Source: JAAYCI01 sp047972265 (GTDB taxonomy: Bacteria > Bacillota > Clostridia > Oscillospirales > Ruminococcaceae). From it: a DNA stretch of 64,000 bases. The notes under the pieces were generated by a model that was not told where the DNA came from, searched no databases, and saw only the letters and a program-made list of their open reading frames with translations. This document shows, piece by piece, positions 9,001 to 18,078 of this stretch; within the stretch, counting starts at the first letter, position 1, and every line of letters starts with the position of its first letter. The stretch covers positions 1 to 64,000 of the forward strand of contig JBKEAM010000046.1 in assembly GCA_047972265.1 (NCBI GenBank), read 5' to 3'. Made by a program: the position numbers and the translations under genes.

Positions 9001-10954
9001 ATGCAAAAAAAAAAGAGGTATAGTTTACGCAATTGTTTTTGCCGTTATTTTACTTGTATGCCTTGGGTTATTGGCACTTATACCACTAGATAATGTTAAA
9101 ATTATAGAGCCGGATGCCTCTTTAAGGGGACCGGAGGGAGAGCTGGAACTTACAGGGTATGATTTTTCTTCTCATTTAGTATACATACCCACGCAAGAAT
9201 TTGAAAAATATGGGGGCCAATTATATATGCCCCAAGATTTTAAAAATGGGGGGGCATTGCCGCAAAACCAAGATGAAAAGTATATTGCAACTTATCGGCT
9301 GCGGCTGCGCCTGCCCCAAGGCAAGCTTTTGGGTATTTCGGGGTACAGCGCAGAATATGCGCAAAAAGTTTTTATAGATGGCGAAGAGGTTTCAGCGGTT
9401 GGTGTCCCCGCAAAAACGGCAGAGGAAATGACCGCAAGCGTAAGTTTTTTACAATTTACTTTATCCCTCAAAACGAAGTAACCGATATTGTTGTACAAAG
9501 CTCGGGGTTTGGGCATATAGACGGCGGGGGGATATTTTCTTATCATATTGGTGGGCAGCAAATAATACAGGCAAGAAATCAACTTTCTTTGCTACGCATT
9601 GGCTTTATAAGCGGTTGCATTATTTTAACCGGTATTTTATGCTTTGGTATTTTTTCTTTTTTTCCAGAGCGAAAATCCAGCATATGGCTTGGTTTAATGT
9701 GCTTTGGCATCGCACTTCGCATTTTACTGTTAGAAGAAAAAGCGATTATGAACTTATTTCCCACTTTAAAGTGGGAAATGGTTATAGGAATGGAATACTT
9801 ATCTTTGGTTGCACTGGTGTTTTGCATGTTTCAGTACATCAATGCAATATTTGATAAAAAATGCAGCAAATGGGCAGTTGGTTTTACTTGGGCGGTATGC
9901 GGTATAGACACACTTGTAGTAATAATAATGCCGTCGCTTTTTTATACACGTTTTGTACATTGGTTTCAGTATGCGGGGGTATTAATAGGGCTATATTTGG
10001 GCAGCTTTTTGGTTTATAAAATGTGGATTAAAAAAGAAAAGCGCGGCATAGAATATACATTGCTTTTGGTGGGGTTTGTGGCGTTTTTGGCAATGTCTGC
10101 CAAAGATATCGTGCAGCACGATTCTGGCAGAAACATACAGGTAATGGGGCTTACTCAGGCGGGAATGGTTATTTTTTTGGTGGCAAATATTGCCGCACTA
10201 TTATTGCAGTTTTCTCGTACAGAGGGAGAGCTGGACAAAGCGCGAGAAAACGAAAAAGAGTTGGAAGAACAAAACCGGACACTGGATAAAATGAACAGCC
10301 TGAAAGAAGATTTTTTGGCGATGGTTAGCCACGAGATAAAAACCCCCTTGGCGGTTATCTCGGGCTATGCACAGATGGAAAAATGGAAGATAAAGCAGGG
10401 CAATATAAATGAAGAAAGCCTGCAAAATATGGAAACCATAAGCATTGAGAGTGTTCGCCTTTCTAAAATGGCAGAAGAGTTTTTGCGGGAATCGGGAAAA
10501 AAGCAGGAGCACCGTGAGAAGCAAAATGTAGACTTGGGTATTTTGGTGGCGGCAGGCGCTGCGTATGTGCAAACCAATTGCCGAGGTGAAAAGAAATACA
10601 CTAATAAGCAAAATACCGCCAGAATTACCGCTGTTGTTGGCAAACGAAACACTGATTTCTCAGGTGCTGTTAAACTTAATTGCAAACTCGAACAAAAATA
10701 CCCAAGAGGGTGAAATATGCGTTTTTGCATTGCAGCAAAAAAATCATGTGCAAATATCTGTAGAGGATACGGGTGATGGAATTGAGGATGAGATTTTTCC
10801 GTATATATTTGAGCGCGGTACAAGCGGCAATGATGGAAATGGGATAGGGCTTTTTCTTTGCCGCGAAGTCATTCAAACACACGGCGGCCTTATTTGGGCC
10901 GAAAACCTGGAACTAGGCGGGTGCAGGGTTTCGTTTACACTTCCGGTAGCGTAA
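9001..10954 (+). pseudogene. Sensor histidine kinase with 7TMR-DISM-type input, broken by three frameshifts
   Basis: Read through three single-base shifts this makes a kinase of about 650 residues. ATG 9001 has GGAG 8 bases upstream. The A10 run at 9005-9014 puts the following signal-anchor 'KRGIVYAIVFAVILL' out of frame; nine A would restore it. The T6 run at 9445-9450 needs one more T. The GG at 10555-10556 needs one G fewer. The domains in order are: signal anchor, extracytoplasmic domain (to about residue 190), a block of seven membrane helices, a coiled coil, HisKA with H-box 'FLAMVSHEIKTPLA', and HATPase with N-box 'LLNLIANSNKN', 'DTGDGI' and 'GNGIGLFLC'. The catalytic motifs are all retained. 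So the damage is recent, or it comes from sequencing error, or slippage compensates for part of it. Confidence 0.75.
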
Positions 10955-10987
10955 TTGCGGTTAAAAGTAAGATGAAGGGGCGAGATA

Positions 10988-11721
10988 ATGCGGCAGGTAA
11001 CAAGCCCAGAGGGGCAGCAGAAAAAAAGAGAGTTAATCCTTTTGGTAGAGGATAACCCAGATATAATGCGTATTAACAGTTTTTTTCTGTCTAAGGCAAA
11101 AGGGTATAGAGTAGAGGAAGCCACCACACTAGAAGAAGCGGAGCGCATGGCCGAGGCACATGGGCCCGATTTGGTTGTGATGGATATATTAATGCCCGAT
11201 GGCTCCGGCATGGATTTTTGTAAAAAACTGCGCACCACAAAAAATACCCCGGTGCTTTTTTAAGTGCCTTAAGCGAAAATAAGGATATTATTGAGGGGCT
11301 GCATGTGGGGGGAGATGACTTTATCTCTAAAACCTACGATTTAGACGTACTTTCGGCACGGATAGAAGCGCTGCTGCGCCGGGCAGGGATGGAAAAAACC
11401 AGCGCAAGGGGAGATATTTATAAATACAAAAATTTTACAGTAGATTATTTGTCCCGCAGGGCCTATGTAAATGATATGGATATTCTGCTTAAAAATAAAG
11501 AGTTTTCTTTAATGGAGGTAATGCTTAAAAACAAGGATGTACTCTACTCGGCAGAGCAACTGTACAGCCTTGTGTGGGGTATGCAGGCAGGCGAGGATGT
11601 GCGAACCATAAAGGCGCATATTTCTCGTATACGCCACAAACTTAGCGATGCCTGCCCCCTGTATGTAGAGGCCGTGCGGGGCAGAGGCTACCGCATGACG
11701 GAAAGAGAAAGCAAAAAGTAA
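10988..11721 (+). pseudogene. OmpR-family response regulator, broken by one frameshift
   Basis: Two reading frames join into a 244-residue regulator if one T is added to the T6 run at 11256-11261. The receiver domain has 'LILLVEDNPDIM' with the acidic pocket, the phosphoacceptor Asp in 'LVVMDILMPDG', and the conserved Lys in 'DDFISK'. The second half is a winged-helix Trans_Reg_C domain ending 'VRGRGYRM'. It lies 33 bp after the sensor kinase and was certainly its partner. Without the extra T, the product stops 92 codons in, inside the receiver domain, and cannot bind DNA. Confidence 0.75.
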
Positions 11722-11846
11722 AAAGAGCGTAATATTTGTAATTAGGCATATGTTGGTAATATTTAAACAAAACCAGTGGATTTATCACCTTGTTGCCGTT
11801 TGGGAGGAAAGGTATAATAAAGAAAATGGGAAAATGAGGTGTTTTT

Positions 11847-13322
11847 GTGTACCTGCTGGCTATTGATATTGGTACAAGTGGCTGCAAGGCCTCTTTTGTA
11901 GATGATATGATGAATGTGGTTGACAGTGAAACCATAAACTACGCCACCAGCTTTGTTAAAAATGGCTGGGCAGAGCAAAATGCGCAGGATTGGTGGGATG
12001 GCGCCGTGCAGGCAGTGCGCCTGCTTTGTGCGCGCAATGCGGGTATAAAGATAGAGGGAATAGGGTGCAGCGGGCATATGCTGGGGATGCTGCCGGTAGA
12101 TGAGCATTGCTTGCCTTTGCGCCCGGCAATGATACATGCCGATACGCGTGCCGTACAGGAACGTATGCTGTTGGAAAAAGCGTTTGGCGCGCAGAAAATG
12201 TATGAAAAAACAGGAAATGTGCTAAGCGAAACCAGCACTTTATGCAAAGCAATGTGGCTGCAAAAAAATGAACCGGAAACCTATGCAAAAGCCGCCCGTT
12301 TTTTACAATCGAAAGATTATATTGTGGCAAAGATTACGGGAAATATAGACAGTACCGATTTCTCGGATGCTTCGCATGCAATGTTGATTGATATTTACAG
12401 CAAAAAATATCTTGAGGATGTATTTGCAGAGGTAGGTCTGCACCGGCAAAAATTTCCTGCATTGCACCGGGCTATAGATATAGTAGGTACCTTGCAGCCG
12501 GGCCCTGCCGCAGAGCTGGGGCTGGTGCCGGGTATACCCGTTGTGGCAGGCGGGGGAGACGGCGCCTGCGCAAGCGTGGGTGCGGGTGCGGCATCGCCGG
12601 GGGATATCTACCTGTCTTTGGGCACCACTGCATGGATAGCTTATACACAGCAAGAACCAATTGTAGATAACCCGCCCCGGGTTTTTAATATTATGTCTTT
12701 AGATGCCGAAAGCTATGGGGTATTTGGTACCACACAGGCGGCCGGGCGTGTGGTAAGCTGGGTACAGGAACTGTTTGGCCTGCCATCCCCCAAAGATGTA
12801 GATTTATTGGCGGCAAAAGCACCCGCGGGCAGCAACGGCCTGTTGTTTTTGCCCTATATAGAGGGCGAGCGTTCGCCTATATTTGACGCAAAGGCCAAAG
12901 GCGACTATTTTGGCATTGGCCCTGTACACAAAAACAGACATTTTGTGCGTGCGGCATTAGAGGGAACCGCCTACGCATTGCGGGATATTTTATCTGTAAT
13001 GCGAGAGAAAGAAGAAATTACAGAGCTGCGCATACTGGGTGGTGGGGCAAAATCGGCATTTTGGAAGCAGATTATTGCGGATGTGGCCGAAGTAAGCCTT
13101 GCGGATATTACCGCCTCTGCGGAAAGCGGAACCTCGCTTGGCGCTGCTGTTGCAGCCGGGGTGGGCATTGGTGCCTTTAAAGATGTGGCCAGCGCCGCGT
13201 CAAAAATAGGCATACGCTCGCGTACAAGCCCCAATAAAGAAAATGCCGAGGTACACAGGCAGGCATTTACTAGGTATAAAAAATTATATAAGCAACTGCA
13301 GCCCTTGTTTGCAGAAGCTTAA
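11847..13322 (+). CDS. xylB: Xylulokinase-like FGGY kinase
   Basis: 491 residues, starting at GTG 11847 after a GAGGTG-like site. It has the FGGY-family ASKHA fold: an N-terminal phosphate-1 motif 'LLAIDIGTSGCKASF', a second ATPase motif 'DIYLSLGTTAWIAY', and 'LRILGGGAKSAFWKQ' near the C-terminus, the usual FGGY family signature region. Length and overall pattern fit xylulokinase, which makes D-xylulose 5-phosphate, but related pentulose or hexulose kinases cannot be excluded. No xylose isomerase or transporter adjoins it; the gene is monocistronic. Confidence 0.75.
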   Translation: MYLLAIDIGTSGCKASFVDDMMNVVDSETINYATSFVKNGWAEQNAQDWWDGAVQAVRLLCARNAGIKIEGIGCSGHMLGMLPVDEHCLPLRPAMIHADTRAVQERMLLEKAFGAQKMYEKTGNVLSETSTLCKAMWLQKNEPETYAKAARFLQSKDYIVAKITGNIDSTDFSDASHAMLIDIYSKKYLEDVFAEVGLHRQKFPALHRAIDIVGTLQPGPAAELGLVPGIPVVAGGGDGACASVGAGAASPGDIYLSLGTTAWIAYTQQEPIVDNPPRVFNIMSLDAESYGVFGTTQAAGRVVSWVQELFGLPSPKDVDLLAAKAPAGSNGLLFLPYIEGERSPIFDAKAKGDYFGIGPVHKNRHFVRAALEGTAYALRDILSVMREKEEITELRILGGGAKSAFWKQIIADVAEVSLADITASAESGTSLGAAVAAGVGIGAFKDVASAASKIGIRSRTSPNKENAEVHRQAFTRYKKLYKQLQPLFAEA

Positions 13323-13329
13323 GAAGTGC

Positions 13330-13361
13330 AAAAGCCCCCGTATTTATATACGGGGGCTTTT
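13330..13361 (+). terminator. Bidirectional terminator between xylB-like and cysK
   Basis: AAAAGCCCCCG at 13330-13340 and CGGGGGCTTTT at 13351-13361 form a perfect GC-rich stem. It sits between two convergent genes and has a U tract in both directions. Confidence 0.9.
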
Positions 13362-13406
13362 GTGTGACTATATAAAAAAGAAAGAGAGAGAAGGAAGGAG
13401 GCTTAT

Positions 13407-14339
13407 TTATTCGGCAAACATGGCGGTAGATAGATAGCGCTCGCCGGTATCCGGGAAAATCGCAACAATCAGTTTGCCTTTGTTTTCTTCGCGTTTTGCA
13501 AGCTCTACTGCGGCATGCAGTGCGGCGCCGGAGGAAATACCTACCAGTACACCTTCGGTGCGGGCAATGCGGCGGCCGGCGGCAAATGCGTCTTCATCGG
13601 CAACGGTAACAATTTCGTCATAGGCTGCGGTATCCAGCGTATTGGGTACAAACCCTGCGCCAATACCCTGTATTTTATGGGGACCCTTTTGCCCGGTAGA
13701 AAGCACAGGAGAACCGGCGGGCTCTACTGCAACAATTTTAATGTTTGGGTTTTGCTTTTTAAGGTAGTGGGCAGCACCGCTTATGGTACCACCGGTGCCA
13801 ACACCGGCAACTAAAATATCTATTTTGCCATCGGTATCGTTCCAAATTTCGGGGCCGGTGGTTCTTTCGTGCACAGCGGGGTTGGCCGGGTTTTCAAACT
13901 GACGGGGCATAAAGCTGTTGGGGGTAGAGGCGGCAAGCTCTTCTACGCGTTGTATAGCGCCGGGCATGCCGTTGGCACCGGGGGTAAGCTCTAGCTGTGC
14001 GCCATATACACGCAGCAGGTTGCGGCGTTCAATGCTCATGGTTTCGGGCATGGTTAAAATCAATTTATATCCACGGGCGGCGGCCAAGGCGGCCAAACCG
14101 ATACCGGTATTGCCGGAGGTAGGCTCTATAATAACAGAACCCGGCTTTAATGCGCCAGAAGCCTCTGCATCATCCAGCATGGCAAGGGCAATTCTGTCTT
14201 TAACACTGCCGCCAACATTAAACAGCTCTAGTTTTGCAACAACGGTTGCGGCAAGGTTATCTTCTTTTTCAATATGTGTAAGCTCTAAAAGCGGGGTGTT
14301 GCCAACAAGTTCGGAAATATTTTTTTTGATGTCGCTCAT
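13407..14339 (-). CDS. cysK: Cysteine synthase (O-acetylserine sulfhydrylase)
   Basis: 310 residues, the usual length. It makes cysteine from O-acetylserine and sulfide in the cytoplasm. PLP-dependent fold type II signs: the Schiff-base Lys in 'GGSVKDRIA' (about residue 45), the substrate loop 'PTSGNTGIGLA', and the phosphate-binding 'GVGTGGTISG'. It lies 33 bp downstream of an Rrf2-family regulator in the same orientation, so the two form an operon. In Bacillus subtilis the homologous regulator CymR forms a complex with CysK, so this pair may be a self-sensing unit. Confidence 0.95.
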   Translation of the reverse strand: MSDIKKNISELVGNTPLLELTHIEKEDNLAATVVAKLELFNVGGSVKDRIALAMLDDAEASGALKPGSVIIEPTSGNTGIGLAALAAARGYKLILTMPETMSIERRNLLRVYGAQLELTPGANGMPGAIQRVEELAASTPNSFMPRQFENPANPAVHERTTGPEIWNDTDGKIDILVAGVGTGGTISGAAHYLKKQNPNIKIVAVEPAGSPVLSTGQKGPHKIQGIGAGFVPNTLDTAAYDEIVTVADEDAFAAGRRIARTEGVLVGISSGAALHAAVELAKREENKGKLIVAIFPDTGERYLSTAMFAE

Positions 14340-14372
14340 GATAGAGACTCCTTTTATAATTAATGTTATATT

Positions 14373-14810
14373 TTATATAGAATAATCGGGAACATATGGT
14401 CCGCTGGCCTGATCAATCAGGTCTTGCAGGGTGGTTGCATTTAAGTACTCGTCAATCGTCGCGACCAATCCCTGCCAAAAAGGCAATGTGGGGGAATCGG
14501 CCGCGTTTGTACAGCGTTCCCGTTGGTTGTCTGTATATTCTGCGGGTAGCAGAGGGCCTTCGGTGGCATGCAATATATCCCCTACAGTATAAGAAGAGGG
14601 GGCCTGTGCCAAACGGTACCCGCCCTGGGGGCCTCTTTCACTTTGCAATATCCCGGCTTTTGTAAGCGGGCTTATAATTTGTTCCATATACTTCATAGAG
14701 ATATCCTGCCTGCTGGAAACTTCCCGCAAAGATACGAAGCTGCCATTGCTGTGTACGGCAATGTCTACCATCATGCGCAATGCATACCTTCCTTTTGTAG
14801 AAATTAACAT
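14373..14810 (-). CDS. Rrf2-family regulator, CymR-like
   Basis: 145 residues. The N-terminal winged helix-turn-helix has the Rrf2 pattern 'YALRMMVDIA ... ISMKYMEQIISPL ... SERGPQGGYRLA'. IscR-type family members carry three cysteines that hold a 2Fe-2S cluster. Here only one Cys is seen, in 'RERCTN', so it is unlikely to be a cluster sensor. That and its place upstream of cysK favour a CymR-type regulator of cysteine metabolism. A promoter with three AATAGG repeats lies directly upstream. Confidence 0.85.
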   Translation of the reverse strand: MLISTKGRYALRMMVDIAVHSNGSFVSLREVSSRQDISMKYMEQIISPLTKAGILQSERGPQGGYRLAQAPSSYTVGDILHATEGPLLPAEYTDNQRERCTNAADSPTLPFWQGLVATIDEYLNATTLQDLIDQASGPYVPDYSI

Positions 14811-14839
14811 TTTAATATCCTTCCGTTTATGATATCCCT

Positions 14840-14872
14840 ACTATACAATAGGAATAATAGGAAATCAATAGG
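14840..14872 (-). promoter_or_regulatory. Promoter of rrf2-cysK with three AATAGG repeats
   Basis: On the minus strand TTGATT (14863-14868) and TATAGT (14840-14845) are separated by 17 bp. The plus strand reads AATAGG at 14847, 14856 and 14867, two repeats inside the spacer and one overlapping the -35. This is a good position for a repressor and probably the autoregulatory operator of the Rrf2 protein. Confidence 0.6.
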
Positions 14873-14992
14873 CAAATTAAAAAATAATCCACAAATTACA
14901 GCTTATATGGTACTATATAAAAAACAAAAAAACCTGTAGATAAGACAATTTACAAACTGGGTGCCTATTCCCCTGCAAAAAAGGTGAAAATT

Positions 14993-15718
14993 ATGAGCGC
15001 ATTTGTGTTAAAGTGCATTGCTTTGGCAACCATGTTAATAGATCATTTGGGGTATATAGGACAAATGAACTCTTCGAGGGAAGGATTTTATATTATGCGG
15101 GGCATTGGGCGTGTGGCTATGCCAATTTATATGTTTTTAATTGCCCAGGGCTGCCGCCGTACCCGCAACGCAAAAAAATATCTGTTTACACTTCTCTTGT
15201 TTGCCTTTATTTCCGAAATTCCGTTTGACCTTATTTTTCAAAATGCGGGGCCGGTATATCCCGGCAGGCCGTTAACGGTATTTTTTTGGCAGTCTCAAAA
15301 TGTTATGTTTACCCTGTTTTTAGGTGCCGCATCTGTTATTGCTTTTGATAAAATAAAACAAACAAAAGCCTATATGCTTTGCCTTTTGCCTTTGGCTGCC
15401 TGCGCGTTTTTGGCCATTTTTATGTATACGGATTATTCCTGGATTGGCGTAGTGGGTATTTTTATCCTTTCCCTTGCCAAAAACAAGTGGCAATTGTTTG
15501 CGGCAATGGCAGCAGTAATTATTTTGCTGCGCATAAATAGTTATTCAATGCTATTTGTGGTGTTTACGGGCATAGCACTGCTACTGGTAATGCTGTACAA
15601 CGGCAAGCGCGGGCCATCATTTAAGTGGGGCTTTTATCTTTCTTATCCGGTTCACCTGCTTTTGTATGCAGTGGGGTGGATATGGTGGATTGGGCCATAC
15701 CTTTATAATATAAGGTAA
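14993..15718 (+). CDS. TraX family membrane protein
   Basis: About 241 residues with roughly eight hydrophobic segments. The family pattern is seen in 'LATMLIDHLG', 'GIGRVAMPIYMFLIAQG' and the C-terminal 'GPSFKWGFYLSYPVHLL'. TraX acetylates the pilin in F plasmids; chromosomal homologues in Clostridia are membrane acyltransferase-like proteins of unknown substrate. ATG 14993 follows AAGGTG by 7 bases and is preferred over GTG 14984, which overlaps that site. There is no sign of conjugation genes nearby. Confidence 0.8.
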   Translation: MSAFVLKCIALATMLIDHLGYIGQMNSSREGFYIMRGIGRVAMPIYMFLIAQGCRRTRNAKKYLFTLLLFAFISEIPFDLIFQNAGPVYPGRPLTVFFWQSQNVMFTLFLGAASVIAFDKIKQTKAYMLCLLPLAACAFLAIFMYTDYSWIGVVGIFILSLAKNKWQLFAAMAAVIILLRINSYSMLFVVFTGIALLLVMLYNGKRGPSFKWGFYLSYPVHLLLYAVGWIWWIGPYLYNIR

Positions 15719-15774
15719 GCAGATAAGCTTATGAAATAAAGTGAAAACTTGACAGATACGGTATAGAAAGGTAT

Positions 15775-15820
15775 GATACTTTATATTTATTTCAAAATTT
15801 TGAATTAAATATAAAGTATC
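15775..15820 (+). terminator. 46-bp near-perfect palindrome after traX, likely terminator
   Basis: GATACTTTATATTTATTTC... at 15775 mirrors ...TTAAATATAAAGTATC ending at 15820. Two 23-bp arms differ at one position and have no unpaired centre. The right arm is followed by TTTCTTTT. It is much longer than needed for a terminator and very AT-rich, so a protein-binding or cruciform role is possible. Confidence 0.55.
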
Positions 15821-15977
15821 TTTCTTTTATGCTTGTTTTGTTTTAAAATACTTTTAATTGTTATGTTGGCGGGCTTTAATGGGGTGAAAAGCCGCCGGTA
15901 GCAGGTGCTGTACAAAAACATGTAAAGCGCAAACTGTAAAGTTTGTATTTATATACTATAAAATTTGGAGGCCTGCG

Positions 15978-16442
15978 ATGGAACAAAGCTTTGAAACACT
16001 GTATACCCTGTTTAGAACAAAATATTGCAGACGTATCTTACAAAGTTCGAGCCGAGTAAAGGGCGTTTCTATGGCCGAAAGTTATTGTGCCGAGGTAATA
16101 TGCCTGATGAAGAAGCCCACCGTTACCGAATTTGCCGATTTTTTGGGCATTTCCCCCTCTAACGCACACTACAAAATATCCAGGCTGGAAGAAAAGGGCT
16201 ATGTGGTAAAAGAGGTATCCTTGCACGATAAAAGAGAATACCGGCTGCTGCCCACGCCCGCCTGCGAGCGGGATTTTGGAACAGGAAACAAGGATAATGC
16301 AAAATTGATGGAAAAAATAAAAGAAAAATTATCCTTAGAAGAACAAGAAGATTTAAAAAGCAGTATGAAAAGGGTAATACTTTTATTGCAGGAAGTATGG
16401 GAGGATTTGGATGGTAAAAATAATAACAGATACCGCCAGTGA
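15978..16442 (+). CDS. MarR family transcriptional regulator
   Basis: 154 residues. A winged helix domain lies at about residues 35-100: 'TVTEFADFLGISPSNAHYKISRLEEKGYV' is the helix-turn-helix, and 'DKREYRLLPT' is the wing with the MarR-type D.R. GGAGG is upstream. The end overlaps the start of the degV gene by 32 bases, so the two are translationally coupled. MarR proteins such as FabT control fatty acid metabolism in Firmicutes, and DegV proteins bind fatty acids, so a lipid-responsive role is a reasonable guess. Confidence 0.85.
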   Translation: MEQSFETLYTLFRTKYCRRILQSSSRVKGVSMAESYCAEVICLMKKPTVTEFADFLGISPSNAHYKISRLEEKGYVVKEVSLHDKREYRLLPTPACERDFGTGNKDNAKLMEKIKEKLSLEEQEDLKSSMKRVILLLQEVWEDLDGKNNNRYRQ

Positions 16443-17256
16443 TATAACCTTGGCACAGGCACAGCAAATGGATGTTGAAATTGTTTCTTTAGGGGTACAG
16501 TTTGGTAGTACACCGTACTTTCAACTAGAGGATGAAACTTTTGAGGAGTTTTACCGCCAGCTAGAAACCTCGAAAGAACTGCCTGTTACCAGCCAGCCTT
16601 CTCCCACGGATTTTTTGGTGCACTTTGCAAAGGCAAAGCAGCAAAAAGATGAAGTGGTGGTAATTTTACTTTCGGGTGCATTAAGCGGCACCGTGCAATC
16701 GGCCCTAATTGCCAAAAATATGGCAGAATATGACAAAATACACATTATAGATTCGCACTCCGCCATTATGGGGCTTCGCCTTTTGGTAGAATATGCCGTA
16801 AAACTACGCAAAGAGGGAAAAACAGCCGCAGAAATAGCCGATTTGGTTGAAAAGGGAACCGGCAGAATAAAACTGTATGGTGCTTTGGACACTCTTAAAT
16901 ACCTGCGCAAAGGGGGACGTATCCCAAAAAGCACAGAGGTAATAGGCTCTGTTTTGGGGATAAAACCCCTAATAACCCTTACGGCCGAGGGCAGCATTGA
17001 AATGGCAGGCAAGGCAAGGGGACATGCAGGCGCAGTAAGTATGCTGATTAAAAAGATGGATGAATGTCCCGCGTTTGACCCTGAAGTGCCGGTATATTTT
17101 GGCTATACAAAAGATGCCGTACCCTGCCACAGTTTTAAAAAAATAGCCGCGGCCAGGTATAAGCTAACCAATATAAAGCAATATCCGATTGGTGGGCTAA
17201 TAGGCACCCATGTGGGGCCCGGCGGGCTTGCGGTTGTTTATATGGAAAAAGAATAA
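16411..17256 (+). CDS. DegV family fatty-acid-binding protein (FakB-like)
   Basis: 281 residues, the standard DegV length. The N-terminus 'VKIITDTASDIT' and the loop 'TSQPSPTDF' are family hallmarks, and 'HIIDSHSA' and 'LKYLRKGGRI' follow in order. DegV/FakB proteins hold a fatty acid in a buried tunnel and present it to the kinase FakA for phosphorylation. A FakA homologue lies at 54419-56104 in this window. The gene overlaps the MarR gene and is followed by a hairpin at 17267-17297. Confidence 0.9.
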   Translation: MVKIITDTASDITLAQAQQMDVEIVSLGVQFGSTPYFQLEDETFEEFYRQLETSKELPVTSQPSPTDFLVHFAKAKQQKDEVVVILLSGALSGTVQSALIAKNMAEYDKIHIIDSHSAIMGLRLLVEYAVKLRKEGKTAAEIADLVEKGTGRIKLYGALDTLKYLRKGGRIPKSTEVIGSVLGIKPLITLTAEGSIEMAGKARGHAGAVSMLIKKMDECPAFDPEVPVYFGYTKDAVPCHSFKKIAAARYKLTNIKQYPIGGLIGTHVGPGGLAVVYMEKE

Positions 17257-17266
17257 TAAAACTGCG

Positions 17267-17297
17267 CGGCCCTTTTATCCGGTGGGTAAAAGGGCCG
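17267..17297 (+). terminator. Hairpin after degV
   Basis: CGGCCCTTTTA and TAAAAGGGCCG form an 11-bp perfect stem with a 9-base loop, 11 bp after the stop codon. It lacks a real U tract, so it may be a weak terminator or a processing barrier. Confidence 0.55.
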
Positions 17298-17304
17298 TAT
17301 TGTG

Positions 17305-17334
17305 TTGACACACCGCCTTTTACTGGGGTATATT
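17305..17334 (+). promoter_or_regulatory. Promoter of the cyclophilin gene
   Basis: A perfect -35 TTGACA lies at 17305-17310. TATATT at 17329-17334 follows after 18 bp. The start codon is 35 bp further on. Confidence 0.65.
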
Positions 17335-17368
17335 GAATAGCAGTACCAATAACAAAGGAGAGGTTATT

Positions 17369-18037
17369 TTGAGCAAAAAGTTTACTATAACAATGGTTAT
17401 AGTGGTTGTGGTGGCGGTAGCAGCCGCATTGGTTGCCCTGTTGGGCTTTGGCAACCAGCAAGAGGCACCATCTTCTTCTATTCCGCAAAGCAGTTCGGTT
17501 ATTAGCCAGGTGCCAGAAGAAGATTTGTACGAAAACCCGGTAATAGCACAAATTACCATGGAAAACGGCGGCGTTATTACGCTGGAGCTGTACCCAAATC
17601 TTGCTCCTGTTACAGTAGAAAACTTTGTAAAGCTTGCCAACGAAGGATTTTATGACGGGCTTACCTTTCACAGAATTGTGCAGGGCTTTATGATTCAGGG
17701 TGGGGATCCCGATGGAAACGGCACAGGGGGCCCCGGCTATGGCATAAAGGGAGAGTTTTCTTCTAACGGATGGAACAACCCCCTTTCGCATAAACGTGGG
17801 GTTATCAGCATGGCGCGCAGCCAGGGCAACGATACAGCAGGCAGCCAGTTTTTTATTGTGGATGCAGATTCTACCTTTTTAGATGGTAACTATGCCGCAT
17901 TTGGGCAGGTAGTAGAGGGGCTTGACGTAGTAGATGAAATTGCCGCTACCCCTGTAGAAAAGGCTGCCAACGACGATGTGGCCCAAACCCCCATAGACCC
18001 TGTGGTGATAGAAAGCATAAAAATTATTGAAGAATAA
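17369..18037 (+). CDS. Cyclophilin-type peptidyl-prolyl isomerase, membrane-anchored
   Basis: 222 residues, starting at TTG 17369, 5-6 bases after AAAGGAGAGG. Residues of about 5-27 are a hydrophobic signal anchor, followed by a Ser/Gln-rich linker and a cyclophilin domain from about residue 58. The domain shows 'FHRIVQGFMIQGGDP', 'GYGIKGEF' and 'GSQFFIVD', including the catalytic Arg and the Gln of the active site. No lipobox Cys is present, so it is held by the N-terminal helix on the outside of the cell. Role: folding of exported proteins. Confidence 0.9.
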   Translation: MSKKFTITMVIVVVVAVAAALVALLGFGNQQEAPSSSIPQSSSVISQVPEEDLYENPVIAQITMENGGVITLELYPNLAPVTVENFVKLANEGFYDGLTFHRIVQGFMIQGGDPDGNGTGGPGYGIKGEFSSNGWNNPLSHKRGVISMARSQGNDTAGSQFFIVDADSTFLDGNYAAFGQVVEGLDVVDEIAATPVEKAANDDVAQTPIDPVVIESIKIIEE

Positions 18038-18078
18038 TTTTGCAGTTGTCTTTAGCATATAAACAATAAGCCAACAAT

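Noticed and set aside
14373..14810. IscR-type iron-sulfur regulator
   Set aside because: Only one Cys is present where IscR needs three; no isc or suf genes nearby.
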